Under the pieces are notes generated by a model that had not been told where the DNA came from, did not search any database, and saw nothing but the letters and a program-made list of their open reading frames with translations. DNA of 64,000 nucleotides from Pseudomonadota bacterium (GTDB lineage: Bacteria > Pseudomonadota > Alphaproteobacteria > Rhizobiales > Xanthobacteraceae). The stretch covers positions 1 to 64,000 of the forward strand of contig JAEXYA010000072.1 of the NCBI GenBank assembly GCA_023451825.1, in the 5' to 3' direction. Below, piece after piece: positions 46,238 through 54,849 of this stretch (the first letter of the stretch is position 1; every line of letters starts with the position of its first letter). Position numbers and translations under genes: made by a program.

Positions 46238-47037
46238 TGACCGAAACCGTTCTCAGCATCGAACATGTCGGCGTACAGTTCGGCGGCCTCATCGCCATCG
46301 CCGACATGAATTTCCATGTCGGCCAGGGCGAGATCGTCAGCCTGATCGGCCCCAACGGCGCCGGCAAGACCACCGCCTTCAACGTCATGACCGGCTTCCT
46401 CACGCCCACCAAAGGCGCCGTCAAATATTGCGGTCAGGAGTTGCGTGGCCTGAAGCCCCATGAGATCGCCGATCTCGGCCTGATCCGCACCTTCCAGCGC
46501 ACCAGCGTGTTTCCCAATGACACCGTGTTCGACAACGTGCTGATCGGCCTGCATCGTCAGGGCAAGCTTGGCCTGCTCGAAGCCATCCTGCGCCTGCCGC
46601 GCGCACGCGCATCGGAGCAAGCCCTGCGCGAGCGCGCGACTGAACTGGTGCGTCTTGTCGGTCTCGAAGCCCGTGCCCATGAACTCGCCGGCTCGCTCTC
46701 CTACGGCGAGCAACGCCTCGTCGGCGTGGCACTTGCGCTTGCCGCGCAGCCTAAGATGCTGCTGATGGACGAGCCCGTGTCCGGCATGAATGCCTCGGAG
46801 ACGCACACTTTCGTGCAGCTGATCCGCCGGATCCGTGACAGCGGCATCACCATTCTCCTGGTCGAGCACGACATGCCGATGGTGATGAGCGTGTCCGATC
46901 GCATCGTGGTGCTGAATTACGGCCGCATCATCGCCGAAGGCCCGCCGGACGAGATCAGAAAGAACCCGGCGGTCATCGAAGCCTATCTCGGCCAGAGCGC
47001 CAAGGACGTTGTGAAGGAAGTCGCAGCCCATGCTTGA
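46237..47037 (+). CDS. livG: LIV-type ABC ATPase, LivG type
   Basis: A 266-residue ATPase. Walker A is GPNGAGKT, signature LSYGEQRLV, Walker B LLMDEPVSGMN. LIRTFQRTSVFPNDTVFDNVLIG is the LivG-specific segment. A longer upstream frame is discarded because ATG 46237 overlaps the permease stop in the usual way. Confidence 0.94.
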   Translation: MTETVLSIEHVGVQFGGLIAIADMNFHVGQGEIVSLIGPNGAGKTTAFNVMTGFLTPTKGAVKYCGQELRGLKPHEIADLGLIRTFQRTSVFPNDTVFDNVLIGLHRQGKLGLLEAILRLPRARASEQALRERATELVRLVGLEARAHELAGSLSYGEQRLVGVALALAAQPKMLLMDEPVSGMNASETHTFVQLIRRIRDSGITILLVEHDMPMVMSVSDRIVVLNYGRIIAEGPPDEIRKNPAVIEAYLGQSAKDVVKEVAAHA

Positions 47038-47734
47038 GATCCGCGACATGATTTGCGCCTATGGGCAAGTCACCGCCCTCAAGGGCATCTCGCTATCCGT
47101 CAAGGCCGGCCAGCTCGTGGCGCTGATCGGCGCCAATGGAGCCGGCAAGAGCACCACGCTGCGTGCCATCTCCGGCCTCGTGGCATCGCGCTCCGGCCAG
47201 ATGATGTTCGATGGCGAGGATATCACCGGCATCGGCGCCCAGCGCGTGCTGACCCGCGGCATCGCGCATTGTCCTGAAGGCCGCCGCGTCTTCCCGCATA
47301 TGACGGTGTCGGAAAATCTCGACATGGGCGCCTATCTCCGTAAGGACACGAGCGAAGTCGCCGTCGATCGTGAGCGCATCTATACAGAATTCCCGCGCCT
47401 CGCCGAACGCCGCAAGCAGGCCGCTGGCACACTCTCCGGCGGCGAGCAGCAGATGCTGGCCATCGGTCGCGCACTGATGTCGCGTCCGCGCTTGGTGATG
47501 TTCGACGAGCCCTCGCTTGGCCTTGCGCCCAACATCGTCGAGCGCACCTTTGCAATCATCCGCTCGATCCGCGACAGCGGCACCACCGTGCTGCTTGTGG
47601 AGCAGAATGCCTTCGCAGCACTAGAGATGTGCGACCACGCCTATCTGCTGGAGTCCGGACGGGTGGTTCTCTCTGGCGGCGGCGCCGAACTGATTGCTAA
47701 TGAACATGTGCGACGGGCCTATCTTGGCGCATAG
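47030..47734 (+). CDS. livF: LIV-type ABC ATPase, LivF type
   Basis: A 234-residue ATPase: GANGAGKST, LSGGEQQMLAIGRAL, LVMFDEPSLGLAP. RGIAHCPEGRRVFPHMTVSENL is the LivF hallmark. It overlaps LivG by eight bases, and its 3' end overlaps the Rieske ferredoxin gene by 35 bases. Confidence 0.94.
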   Translation: MLEIRDMICAYGQVTALKGISLSVKAGQLVALIGANGAGKSTTLRAISGLVASRSGQMMFDGEDITGIGAQRVLTRGIAHCPEGRRVFPHMTVSENLDMGAYLRKDTSEVAVDRERIYTEFPRLAERRKQAAGTLSGGEQQMLAIGRALMSRPRLVMFDEPSLGLAPNIVERTFAIIRSIRDSGTTVLLVEQNAFAALEMCDHAYLLESGRVVLSGGGAELIANEHVRRAYLGA

Positions 47735-48071
47735 CGGCGATCGTTGGATCGCCGTCTGCACGCGCAAGCAACTTGCCGGCCGGAATATCGTCTGCGCCAA
47801 AGTCGCAAATGTTGCCATCCTCATTGTTCAGGATGGCGATACGATCATTGCCTGCGAACGCGCCTGCCCACACGAGCAGGCCGACCTCAGCCGCGGGCAT
47901 ATTTCTGGCGGGCGACTGCATTGTCCGCACCACCGTGCGTCGTTCAGTTTGGTGACCGGGGATATTTCGTCGGGATGGCCCAGTCGTCCGCTGCGCAGAT
48001 TTCCCATCCGCTCCGATGACGATCAGGTCTGGGTCGATGCCCGAGCTGTACTTGCTGGGCCACTGGATTGA
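47700..48071 (+). CDS. Rieske-type [2Fe-2S] ferredoxin
   Basis: A 123-residue protein with one Rieske cluster: C56 and H58 in CPH, C75 and H78 in CPHH, spaced as expected, within the fold-typical ACERACPHEQADLSRGHISGG. It lacks the catalytic domain of an oxygenase, so it acts as an electron carrier. It overlaps the end of LivF by 35 bases (ATG 47706 is an alternative start). Position at the end of the hydroxylase-transport operon suggests it carries electrons for the pathway, perhaps to or from the molybdenum enzyme or an oxygenase encoded elsewhere. Confidence 0.8.
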   Translation: MNMCDGPILAHSGDRWIAVCTRKQLAGRNIVCAKVANVAILIVQDGDTIIACERACPHEQADLSRGHISGGRLHCPHHRASFSLVTGDISSGWPSRPLRRFPIRSDDDQVWVDARAVLAGPLD

Positions 48072-49052
48072 CCTTCACAGCTATGAGAGGTGGCATAGTC
48101 AGCGCTCCACGGCCGCTTTGCGCCAAGTCTATTAGACCCGTCGTATCGCGTCTAAATTCGGCGTCTGCAATCTCCCGGGTCTATATGAAATAACATGTTA
48201 TCTCCAAATCAACGCCGCAGTCTAAGCGCGACGCTACAATCGTCGTCGCCGGCGTTTTCTTGACTCTGCTTCGATCTCTTCAATCAATGTGTGCACGGCA
48301 TCGAGCTTCTGATCGATCAGGATTTCGCAACCTGCGGAGCGAACTGACAATCTCGACCGGCATAAGGAGTGCTTTGCCCCGTCGAAACCTTTGCCTTGGC
48401 GACGCATTTCGGTTCTCAGTCACAGCGCCAAATCGCAAACACATTCTGCGATATCCAAAGCCGAATTGCGCGATTAATCCCCGTCCACCTGAAAGCACTT
48501 AAATTACGGTCAGAAGACCACTAAATCATCTATCGATGCTGCGACGTCCTTTGCGCCATAACAAGAGTTATGCATCGTGCTCATCTGGCGCACTTCTTGG
48601 CCTGGCATCCGCGATGGCCTTACCGATGCTCTTGCTGATTACCTCGCATCAATAGAGATCATTCGTTTACTGTCAGGGCTTGTCGTCAAGCTCCGGATCA
48701 TCGTCGATCGACACGCGTGACGGCGACAACGGCGCAGTCATCGCGCAGGCGCGCAAATCGATTTCAAAGCGTGAGCCGGGATAGCCGCATCGACTACGCG
48801 AGTGTGTGAGCGATACATAATTCCGCAGACAGTCACATCGCGTCTTTGTTCACATCGATCCCCGCATAGTGAGCCGACGCCTTTACACATCTCACGCTGC
48901 ATTTTGTCCCCACCTGGGGATTGCGCGTTGATGACGTAATCGACACGCTCCATCACGGCAACTTCCCCTATCAAGCGGACGGCCACACCTTGTTCCCCTG
49001 TTCAGCACGAAGCGCAGTTGCGCTGGATCGACATCATCATGGAGTAGTAATC
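48072..49052. other. Intergenic region before the RTX gene
   Basis: About 980 bases without a convincing gene. Two decayed copies of the dispersed hairpin are near 48111-48130 (GGCCGCTTTGCGCCAAG) and 48546-48560 (TCCTTTGCGCCATAAC). The stretch 48160-48540 is more AT-rich than the flanks. Short frames on both strands lack ribosome sites and protein-like composition. The promoter of the RTX gene must lie here, but I cannot place it. Confidence 0.45.
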
Positions 49053-50462
49053 ATGGCATTGATTAATGGCACACCGGGTGACGACATTCTTGTTGGCACG
49101 GCACTCGGAGATACGATCAATGGGCTTCCGGGCGACGATAATCTCTCGGGCCTCGCAGGCGACGACACGATCAGCGGCGGAGCCGGCAACGATACGATCG
49201 ACGGCGGCGACGGCAACGACGCCCTGAACGGCAATGCCGGAGACGACAACATCCTTGGCGGAGCTGGAGACGACGAGATCAGCGGCGGCGCCGGCAATGA
49301 TACAGTCGATGGCGGCGACGGAACCGATACGATCAGCGGCAATGCCGGCGATGATATCATCAATGGCGGGCTGGGAGATGATGACCTGTCCGGAAATGCC
49401 GGCAACGACACGGTCGATGGCGGCGACGGCAATGATGCCATCGACGGCGGTGCCGGCAACGACATCCTCTCGGGCGGCGCAGGCAGCGATACGATCGTCG
49501 GCGCGGCAGGCGACGACACTTTGAACGGCGGCGATGATGCCGACAACCTGTCGGGCGGTGTGGGCGATGATACCATCAATGGCGATGGTGGCGATGACAC
49601 CCTGATCGGCGGTCTCGGCGATGACACGCTCGAGGGCGGTGACGGCAATGACACCGCGAGCGGCGGCCTCGGTGACGATACGGTCAATGGCGGCGCAGGC
49701 GACGACACGCTCAATGGCGGCGCCGGCAACGACACCATGAATGGCGGCGACGGCGTCGATCTCATGAATGGTGATGACGGCAACGACATCATGAATGGCG
49801 ACGCCGGCGCCGATACCATGAATGGTGGCGATGGCGACGACGTCATGGATGGCGGCGCAGACAACGATCTGATGTCAGGTGATGACGGCGACGACACCAT
49901 GGAAGGAGGCGCGGGCGCCGACGTCCTCAATGGCGGCGAAGGCGCGGATGAGCTGTCCGGCGGGATCGGAGCCGATACGTTGAATGGCGACGCCGGTGAT
50001 GACCTGCTCGCCGGCGGCAATGGCGCGGACACGCTGCAGGGCGGCGACGGTGACGATACGGTGACCGGCGGCGCCGGAGCCGACACGCTCGACGGCGGCG
50101 CAGGCGATGATGAAATGGAGGGCGGCAACGGCGCCGACACCATGAATGGGGGCATCGGCGACGATGTGCTCACGGGCGGCCAAGGAACCGACGCGATCAA
50201 TTTTGGCGACGGTACAGGTGCTGACTTCGGCAACGACGAGGTGACCGACCTCGATTTCGGGGATGAGGACATCATCACTGTCGATGCAGGTCCCGGCTTC
50301 GATCCGACCACCGTGGTGGTGGATGACGACGGCACCAATACGACGCTCGATTTCGGCTTCGGTACCATCACGCTCGATGGCATCACCGGCGGAGCGACGC
50401 CTTTGACCTCGATCCAAGATATCAACGACCTGGCGACTTACACCGCGATCGAAGTGGTCTGA
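49053..50462 (+). CDS. RTX-type calcium-binding secreted protein
   Basis: A 469-residue protein. ATG 49053 has GGAG eight bases upstream. After a 23-residue start (MALINGTPGDDILVGTALGD) come forty uninterrupted nonapeptides of the GGxGxDxLx type, residues 24-383, which would fold into one long calcium-binding beta-roll. The final 86 residues (DEVTDLDFGDEDIITVDAG to TAIEVV) have the acidic and hydrophobic character of a type I secretion signal region. There is no catalytic domain, so it is a structural or adhesive surface protein. The genes for its probable exporter follow at once. A long antisense frame across the repeats is an artefact of the repeat composition. Confidence 0.9.
   Translation: MALINGTPGDDILVGTALGDTINGLPGDDNLSGLAGDDTISGGAGNDTIDGGDGNDALNGNAGDDNILGGAGDDEISGGAGNDTVDGGDGTDTISGNAGDDIINGGLGDDDLSGNAGNDTVDGGDGNDAIDGGAGNDILSGGAGSDTIVGAAGDDTLNGGDDADNLSGGVGDDTINGDGGDDTLIGGLGDDTLEGGDGNDTASGGLGDDTVNGGAGDDTLNGGAGNDTMNGGDGVDLMNGDDGNDIMNGDAGADTMNGGDGDDVMDGGADNDLMSGDDGDDTMEGGAGADVLNGGEGADELSGGIGADTLNGDAGDDLLAGGNGADTLQGGDGDDTVTGGAGADTLDGGAGDDEMEGGNGADTMNGGIGDDVLTGGQGTDAINFGDGTGADFGNDEVTDLDFGDEDIITVDAGPGFDPTTVVVDDDGTNTTLDFGFGTITLDGITGGATPLTSIQDINDLATYTAIEVV
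49122..50201 (+). repeat. Forty tandem 27-bp RTX coding repeats
   Basis: Each 27-base unit encodes one nonapeptide; the units follow without a single gap. Consecutive sequence variants (NDTID, DDTLN, NDTMN and similar) suggest expansion by unequal exchange, with the DTMN/IMN versions clustered in the middle. Confidence 0.85.
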
Positions 50463-50473
50463 ACACTGACGAC

Positions 50474-50500
50474 GTAGGGCGGCACGTTGCCGCCCTACGA
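50474..50500 (+). terminator. Strong hairpin between the RTX gene and the exporter gene
   Basis: CGTAGGGCGGCA and TGCCGCCCTACG pair perfectly (12 bp) around CGT, 11 bases after the RTX stop. There is no T run. It probably lets only part of the transcription continue into the exporter and protects the 3' end of the RTX message. Confidence 0.6.
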
Positions 50501-50525
50501 ATTCTGCGTCATCAGGCAGTGCAAT

Positions 50526-52268
50526 ATGAACCCGACGGTTCACTCCGCCCGAGCGGGATCGGCTATCGGCACCATCCCAAGGCAATCCATGCTCCTCTGG
50601 ATTGTCGTCTTTAGCGTGTCCACAAACATCCTTCTGCTAGTTTTGCCGTTCTATTCCATCGAGGTCTTCGACCGCGTGATCAGCAGCGGGAGTATCGAGA
50701 CTCTGGTTGGCCTGACTGTGATCGGCATCCTCGCTCTCATCTTCAGTGCCTTCTTCGATATCATCCGGTTCCGACTGCTGAGCCGCTTCGCCGTCAGTTT
50801 CGAACAGCGCATCGCTCCCTATATTCTCGAAGCGAGCATCGCCGATCCCGCGCGGCGCCGCGAAGGCTCGTCACATGACCTGGTGAAGGTGCGCGAGTTG
50901 AGGAACTTCCTGTCGAGCGGCGCCGTCATTACGCTGGTCGATGCGCCATTCCTTCCCGTCTTCTTGCTGCTCCTTTTCGCTATCCACCCCTATTACGGCA
51001 CCATCGCGCTGGTCGGCGCAGTCATTCTGTCGATCATGGGATATATCAGCAATCGTATCGCCCGCGCGGAAGTGAAGGAGTTGAGCGGTGCCGCGTCCCG
51101 CTGCCAGACGCTGATGGATGGCATCGTCCGGCACGGCAATTTCATCAGGGCCATGGGATGGACCGGAGGCGCCATCCGCGCCTTCATGCGCGCCAATGAT
51201 GAAGCGCTCGCACCGGCCGTTCGCGCCAGTGAACGCGTTGCGGCCATCGCCTCTGCAGCGCGGATGGTCAGATCAATGCTGCAGATCCTCTCCATCGGAT
51301 GCGGCGCGTGGCTGGTGTTACAAAACGAGGTTCTTGCCGGAAGCCTGATCGCGAGCTCGATCATGGTCAGCCGCACACTCCAGCCGATGGAGAGTCTGAT
51401 CTCGGCCTGGCGCGGTGTGACCGCAGCGCACGAAGCCTGGAAACATGTCAGTGCTGCTGCCTTATGGGTGCTGCAGCAGCCGCGCCGAACCCATCTCCCT
51501 CCCCCAAACGGATTGCTGGAGTTCAACGGTGTCGGCTTCATCAATCCGCAGTCGAAGCGCTTCATCCTGAAAGGCATCGGCTTCCGCTGCAAGCCGCGCG
51601 AAATTGTTGTGATCGTCGGCCAGACCGGCGCGGGCAAGTCCACTTTGTTGCGCATGGCTGCCGCATTGGAACGCCCCGGAGCCGGCGAGATCCGCCTCGA
51701 TCGCGCCTCGCTCGAGAATTGGCATCCGGATCAGCTCGGCAGCTATATTGGCTATCTTCCCCAGGACGTCGAGTTGCTCGCCGGCTCTGTCGCCGAGGCG
51801 ATTGCGGGGTTCGAGGACAGCGCCCGCGACGAGGATATTGTGGCAGCGGCCACCCTCGCCGGCGCCCATCAAATGATCCTGGCGCTACCGTCCGGGTATC
51901 AGACGCAGATTGGACGCGATGGTCATCGCCTCTCCGGCGGTCAGCGACAACGCATCGGCCTTGCTCGCGCCTTCTTTGGCAATCGAAAACTGATACTGCT
52001 CGACGAGCCAAATGCAAATCTCGATCCCGACGGCGAAGCTGCGCTCTGCACTGCAATACAAAGTGCACGCGCCCGGGGCGCAACCTTCCTGATCGTGACC
52101 CACCGGCCGCGCCTGCTGACGATCGCGGACCATGTGTTGCTGCTGCGCGACGGTACGCAGGTCGCATTTGGCCCGGTTGCAGATGTTCTACCCAGCATAC
52201 CGGCGGGGCTTCCCGCCTTGCGACGGGCGCCGCGCCAGCCCGATCGCCCGCAACTCCTGCCAAGTTAG
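50526..52268 (+). CDS. Type I secretion ABC transporter (PrtD type)
   Basis: A 580-residue inner-membrane exporter. The N-terminal half has the membrane helices of the PrtD/AprD group (MLLWIVVFSVSTNILLLVLPFYSIEVFDRVISSGSIETL). The ATPase domain has GQTGAGKST, LSGGQRQRIGLARA and LILLDEPNANLD. There is no C39 peptidase domain, as expected for RTX substrates with C-terminal signals. It directly follows the RTX gene and the hairpin, so that protein is the obvious cargo. No outer-membrane TolC gene is present in the window. Confidence 0.93.
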   Translation: MNPTVHSARAGSAIGTIPRQSMLLWIVVFSVSTNILLLVLPFYSIEVFDRVISSGSIETLVGLTVIGILALIFSAFFDIIRFRLLSRFAVSFEQRIAPYILEASIADPARRREGSSHDLVKVRELRNFLSSGAVITLVDAPFLPVFLLLLFAIHPYYGTIALVGAVILSIMGYISNRIARAEVKELSGAASRCQTLMDGIVRHGNFIRAMGWTGGAIRAFMRANDEALAPAVRASERVAAIASAARMVRSMLQILSIGCGAWLVLQNEVLAGSLIASSIMVSRTLQPMESLISAWRGVTAAHEAWKHVSAAALWVLQQPRRTHLPPPNGLLEFNGVGFINPQSKRFILKGIGFRCKPREIVVIVGQTGAGKSTLLRMAAALERPGAGEIRLDRASLENWHPDQLGSYIGYLPQDVELLAGSVAEAIAGFEDSARDEDIVAAATLAGAHQMILALPSGYQTQIGRDGHRLSGGQRQRIGLARAFFGNRKLILLDEPNANLDPDGEAALCTAIQSARARGATFLIVTHRPRLLTIADHVLLLRDGTQVAFGPVADVLPSIPAGLPALRRAPRQPDRPQLLPS

Positions 52269-52277
52269 GAGAGAGCT

Positions 52278-53624
52278 GTGACAGCGCGTGCATATGAATT
52301 GCTGCTCGGTCCGGGGCGCAACCACGACAAACCGGACGTACCCAGATCCGATGCCCGTCGTCTCATTCGATGGGGCGCCTTCCTTTTGGTGCTGCAGTTC
52401 GGCGGCTTCGGCCTTTGGGCCACCCTCGTCCCGTTGCGCAGCGCAGTGATCGCTCCCGGCATCATCAAGGTACAATCGAAGCGCAAGGCGGTGCAGCATT
52501 TCGAAGGTGGCATACTGCGCGCGGTCTATGTTCGCGAGAATGAGCGGGTCGAGGCCGGCCAGATCGTTGCGAAGCTCGACACCGCGCAGATCGAAGGAAG
52601 CCTTGGCGTATTAGAGACAAAATTGTTTGCTGATCTCTCGCTGGATGCACGTTTGCTCGCTGAACAGATGCAGGCCTCGACAGTGTCCTATCCCGACGAG
52701 TTACTCAAATCTCCACGTGCTGAAGCGAAGACCGCCATCCAAACCCAGGAGACGGAGTTCGCAACGCGATCGAGCGCGCTGGCTGGCGAGCGCCAGCTCA
52801 TCGATCAGCAGACCCGGCAGCTTACCGAGACGGCACGCGGCCTTGAGGAGAGCAGAAAGGGGCTACAGGAGCAGCTCGCGTTTATCCAAGAAGAAGTACG
52901 AGACACCTCATCGCTGCTGGAAAAGGGGCTCGCACGCAAGCCACGGGTGCTGGCACTGAAGCGGGCGGAAGCGGACATGCAGGCGCAGCTGTCGCGCAAT
53001 CTCGCGCAGCAAGCGGAAACGCGCGGGAAGATCGCGGAACTTGCCGATCGCGGGAATCAACTGGGTCTCAACCGAAGCCAGGATATCGCCAAGCAGAGCC
53101 ATGCGACGCGGGAATCCATCGGGGACACCAGACATCGTCTGGGCATGCTGCGTCAACAACTGGCAAGGACCGACTTGCGCGCACCGGAAGCGGGACGCGT
53201 CGTGCGCCTCAACAGCAGGGAATTGAATACCGTATTGGCGCCGCGAGAGACGCTCATGGAGATCGTGCCGACCGAGGATCACCTCGTGATCGAGGCGTCT
53301 CTGCGGCCGCAGGATCGGGAGGAAGTCACGGCCGGGCAGATCGCGCGCATCCGCGTCATCGCCCTCAATATTCGCCGCCGGCCGATGTTGCAGGGTGAGG
53401 TCACGGCCGTCGCGGCCGATGCGTTCACCGACACAAAGAGCGGCGTGACCTCCTACATGGCAGAGATCGATCTGCAACGATCGCCGGAAATGGTCGCACA
53501 TCTGGAAACGTTAAAACCCGGTCTTCCGGTCGAAGTGTTTGTTGAAACAGGAATAAGAACATTTGCGGAGTATTTAATTCAGCCGCTGCGCTTACGCGTC
53601 CACCGCGCCTTCCGGGAGAGTTGA
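52278..53624 (+). CDS. HlyD-family periplasmic adaptor
   Basis: A 448-residue membrane-fusion protein. It starts with GTG 52278 (GGAGAG upstream), has one membrane helix at about residues 32-53 (GAFLLVLQFGGFGLWATLVP), biotinyl-lipoyl half motifs around VQHFEGGILRAVYVRENERVEAGQIVAKLD, a long coiled-coil hairpin (about 120-290) and the closing IRAPEAGRVV-type strand followed by TPxE-like EIVPTEDHLVIEA. It bridges the ABC exporter to an outer-membrane channel. Confidence 0.93.
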   Translation: MTARAYELLLGPGRNHDKPDVPRSDARRLIRWGAFLLVLQFGGFGLWATLVPLRSAVIAPGIIKVQSKRKAVQHFEGGILRAVYVRENERVEAGQIVAKLDTAQIEGSLGVLETKLFADLSLDARLLAEQMQASTVSYPDELLKSPRAEAKTAIQTQETEFATRSSALAGERQLIDQQTRQLTETARGLEESRKGLQEQLAFIQEEVRDTSSLLEKGLARKPRVLALKRAEADMQAQLSRNLAQQAETRGKIAELADRGNQLGLNRSQDIAKQSHATRESIGDTRHRLGMLRQQLARTDLRAPEAGRVVRLNSRELNTVLAPRETLMEIVPTEDHLVIEASLRPQDREEVTAGQIARIRVIALNIRRRPMLQGEVTAVAADAFTDTKSGVTSYMAEIDLQRSPEMVAHLETLKPGLPVEVFVETGIRTFAEYLIQPLRLRVHRAFRES

Positions 53625-53665
53625 CGCCTTGGCGGAACATTAATTGTACAGTTTTGGAGGCATTC

Positions 53666-54814
53666 ATGCAGCAGGAAGCAGATGCACGCGCTGACAACCG
53701 CTGGGATCATGTGGGCTCTTTGAATTTCAGGGTGAGAACGACTCCTGCAGAGCCACGGTCCCACTTCACGTTCGGCTCCAATGCGCCGCACAATCTATGG
53801 TTCGTGCGGTCCGTAGCCAAACTGCTCGAATGCAATCGCTGCTATGCGGCGTTCTTGTCGCCCAAAGGCGAATTTCTCGATCAAGCCTCCATTGGACTGT
53901 CCGCAGCCCATCGCTCCTCGGAGGCCATCGCGAGGATGATTTCAGAGAACTTCCATGGCGATGGCACACTCATCTATCAGTCATCGGTCGCGCCGGACGG
54001 CGTTGCGCGTCGTCTGATTGGAATGCGATCGAACGACGCACGTCAATCGGTCATCGGGCGCATTTGCGCGCGCTCGGGCGACACCGTCATCTTCATTGCA
54101 GGGTGGCGGCAGGCATCGATACCCGATCCGGAATTTGCTTCTGCGCAGCGCGCGCTCGAGATGTTTTGGGATGCGTTCATCGATCTTGCCAACGCCACCA
54201 TGCATGCCCGACACCGGTGGCTCGATGACATCGAACCGCCTGCCCTGATCGTGGACGAGAACCTCGTTGTCCGCCGCATGAACAGCGGATGTCGGCGGCT
54301 TCTCGGTGAGGGTACCATCACACTCGAACGCGACATACTCTCGGGATCCACCCCGCTCATCACCACGCAGCTCAAACAGGCGGTTCGCGATTCAATCTTC
54401 CCGGACCCGAAGCAGAGGGCTTCAGGAGCGACCGTTCTGATCTCGCATGATGAACAACGGTTCCTGTTTGCGGTGGTCGGCACCATCCCCGGAAATGTGG
54501 AGCCTGGTCTTGCCTTGATCTATGTTCCTCAATTCGATGAAGACAAAGGCGCCCAGTCGATCGCACGCGCGTTTGGACTGAGCGGAGTCGATACGCGCAT
54601 TATCCGCTGCATCCTCTGCGGACGATGTCCGCGCGCCATTGGTGCCGAACTTGGCTTCACCGAAGAGACAGTGCGGACATATATCAAACGCATCATGCTG
54701 AAGCTCGGCATCAATCGCCAATCCGAGCTGTTCGTCCTGCACAGCAGGACATTCTCACCGTTCAGGCTACGGCAACCCGATCTCCCCTATATCTCCACCT
54801 CAACTTCCGCATAA
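53666..54814 (+). CDS. LuxR-type transcriptional regulator with novel N-terminal domain
   Basis: A 382-residue protein. GGAGG five bases before ATG 53666 decides the start. The last 70 residues hold a LuxR-type helix-turn-helix: LSGVDTRIIRCILCGRCPRAIGAELGFTEETVRTYIKRIMLKLG. The middle (PPALIVDENLVVRRMNSGCRRLLGEGTI) reads like a PAS-like sensor, and the first 200 residues match nothing I know. It lies 41 bases downstream of the adaptor gene in the secretion cassette, so it probably controls the cassette; its signal is unknown. Confidence 0.8.
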   Translation: MQQEADARADNRWDHVGSLNFRVRTTPAEPRSHFTFGSNAPHNLWFVRSVAKLLECNRCYAAFLSPKGEFLDQASIGLSAAHRSSEAIARMISENFHGDGTLIYQSSVAPDGVARRLIGMRSNDARQSVIGRICARSGDTVIFIAGWRQASIPDPEFASAQRALEMFWDAFIDLANATMHARHRWLDDIEPPALIVDENLVVRRMNSGCRRLLGEGTITLERDILSGSTPLITTQLKQAVRDSIFPDPKQRASGATVLISHDEQRFLFAVVGTIPGNVEPGLALIYVPQFDEDKGAQSIARAFGLSGVDTRIIRCILCGRCPRAIGAELGFTEETVRTYIKRIMLKLGINRQSELFVLHSRTFSPFRLRQPDLPYISTSTSA

Positions 54815-54849
54815 GAGCTGTCTTCTTGGCGATCCCTGGACCTCAGCAC

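Noticed and set aside
48260..48502. Two overlapping short frames upstream of the RTX gene
   Set aside because: Arginine-rich on both strands, with no ribosome site and no recognisable pattern.
49122..50201. Regular repeats that might be taken for a CRISPR array
   Set aside because: The 27-bp units are contiguous, have no spacers and encode RTX nonapeptides in frame.
49037..50425. A 462-residue minus-strand frame across the RTX gene
   Set aside because: It is rich in S and P and arises from the repeat composition of the sense gene; the sense strand has the ribosome site and the RTX pattern.
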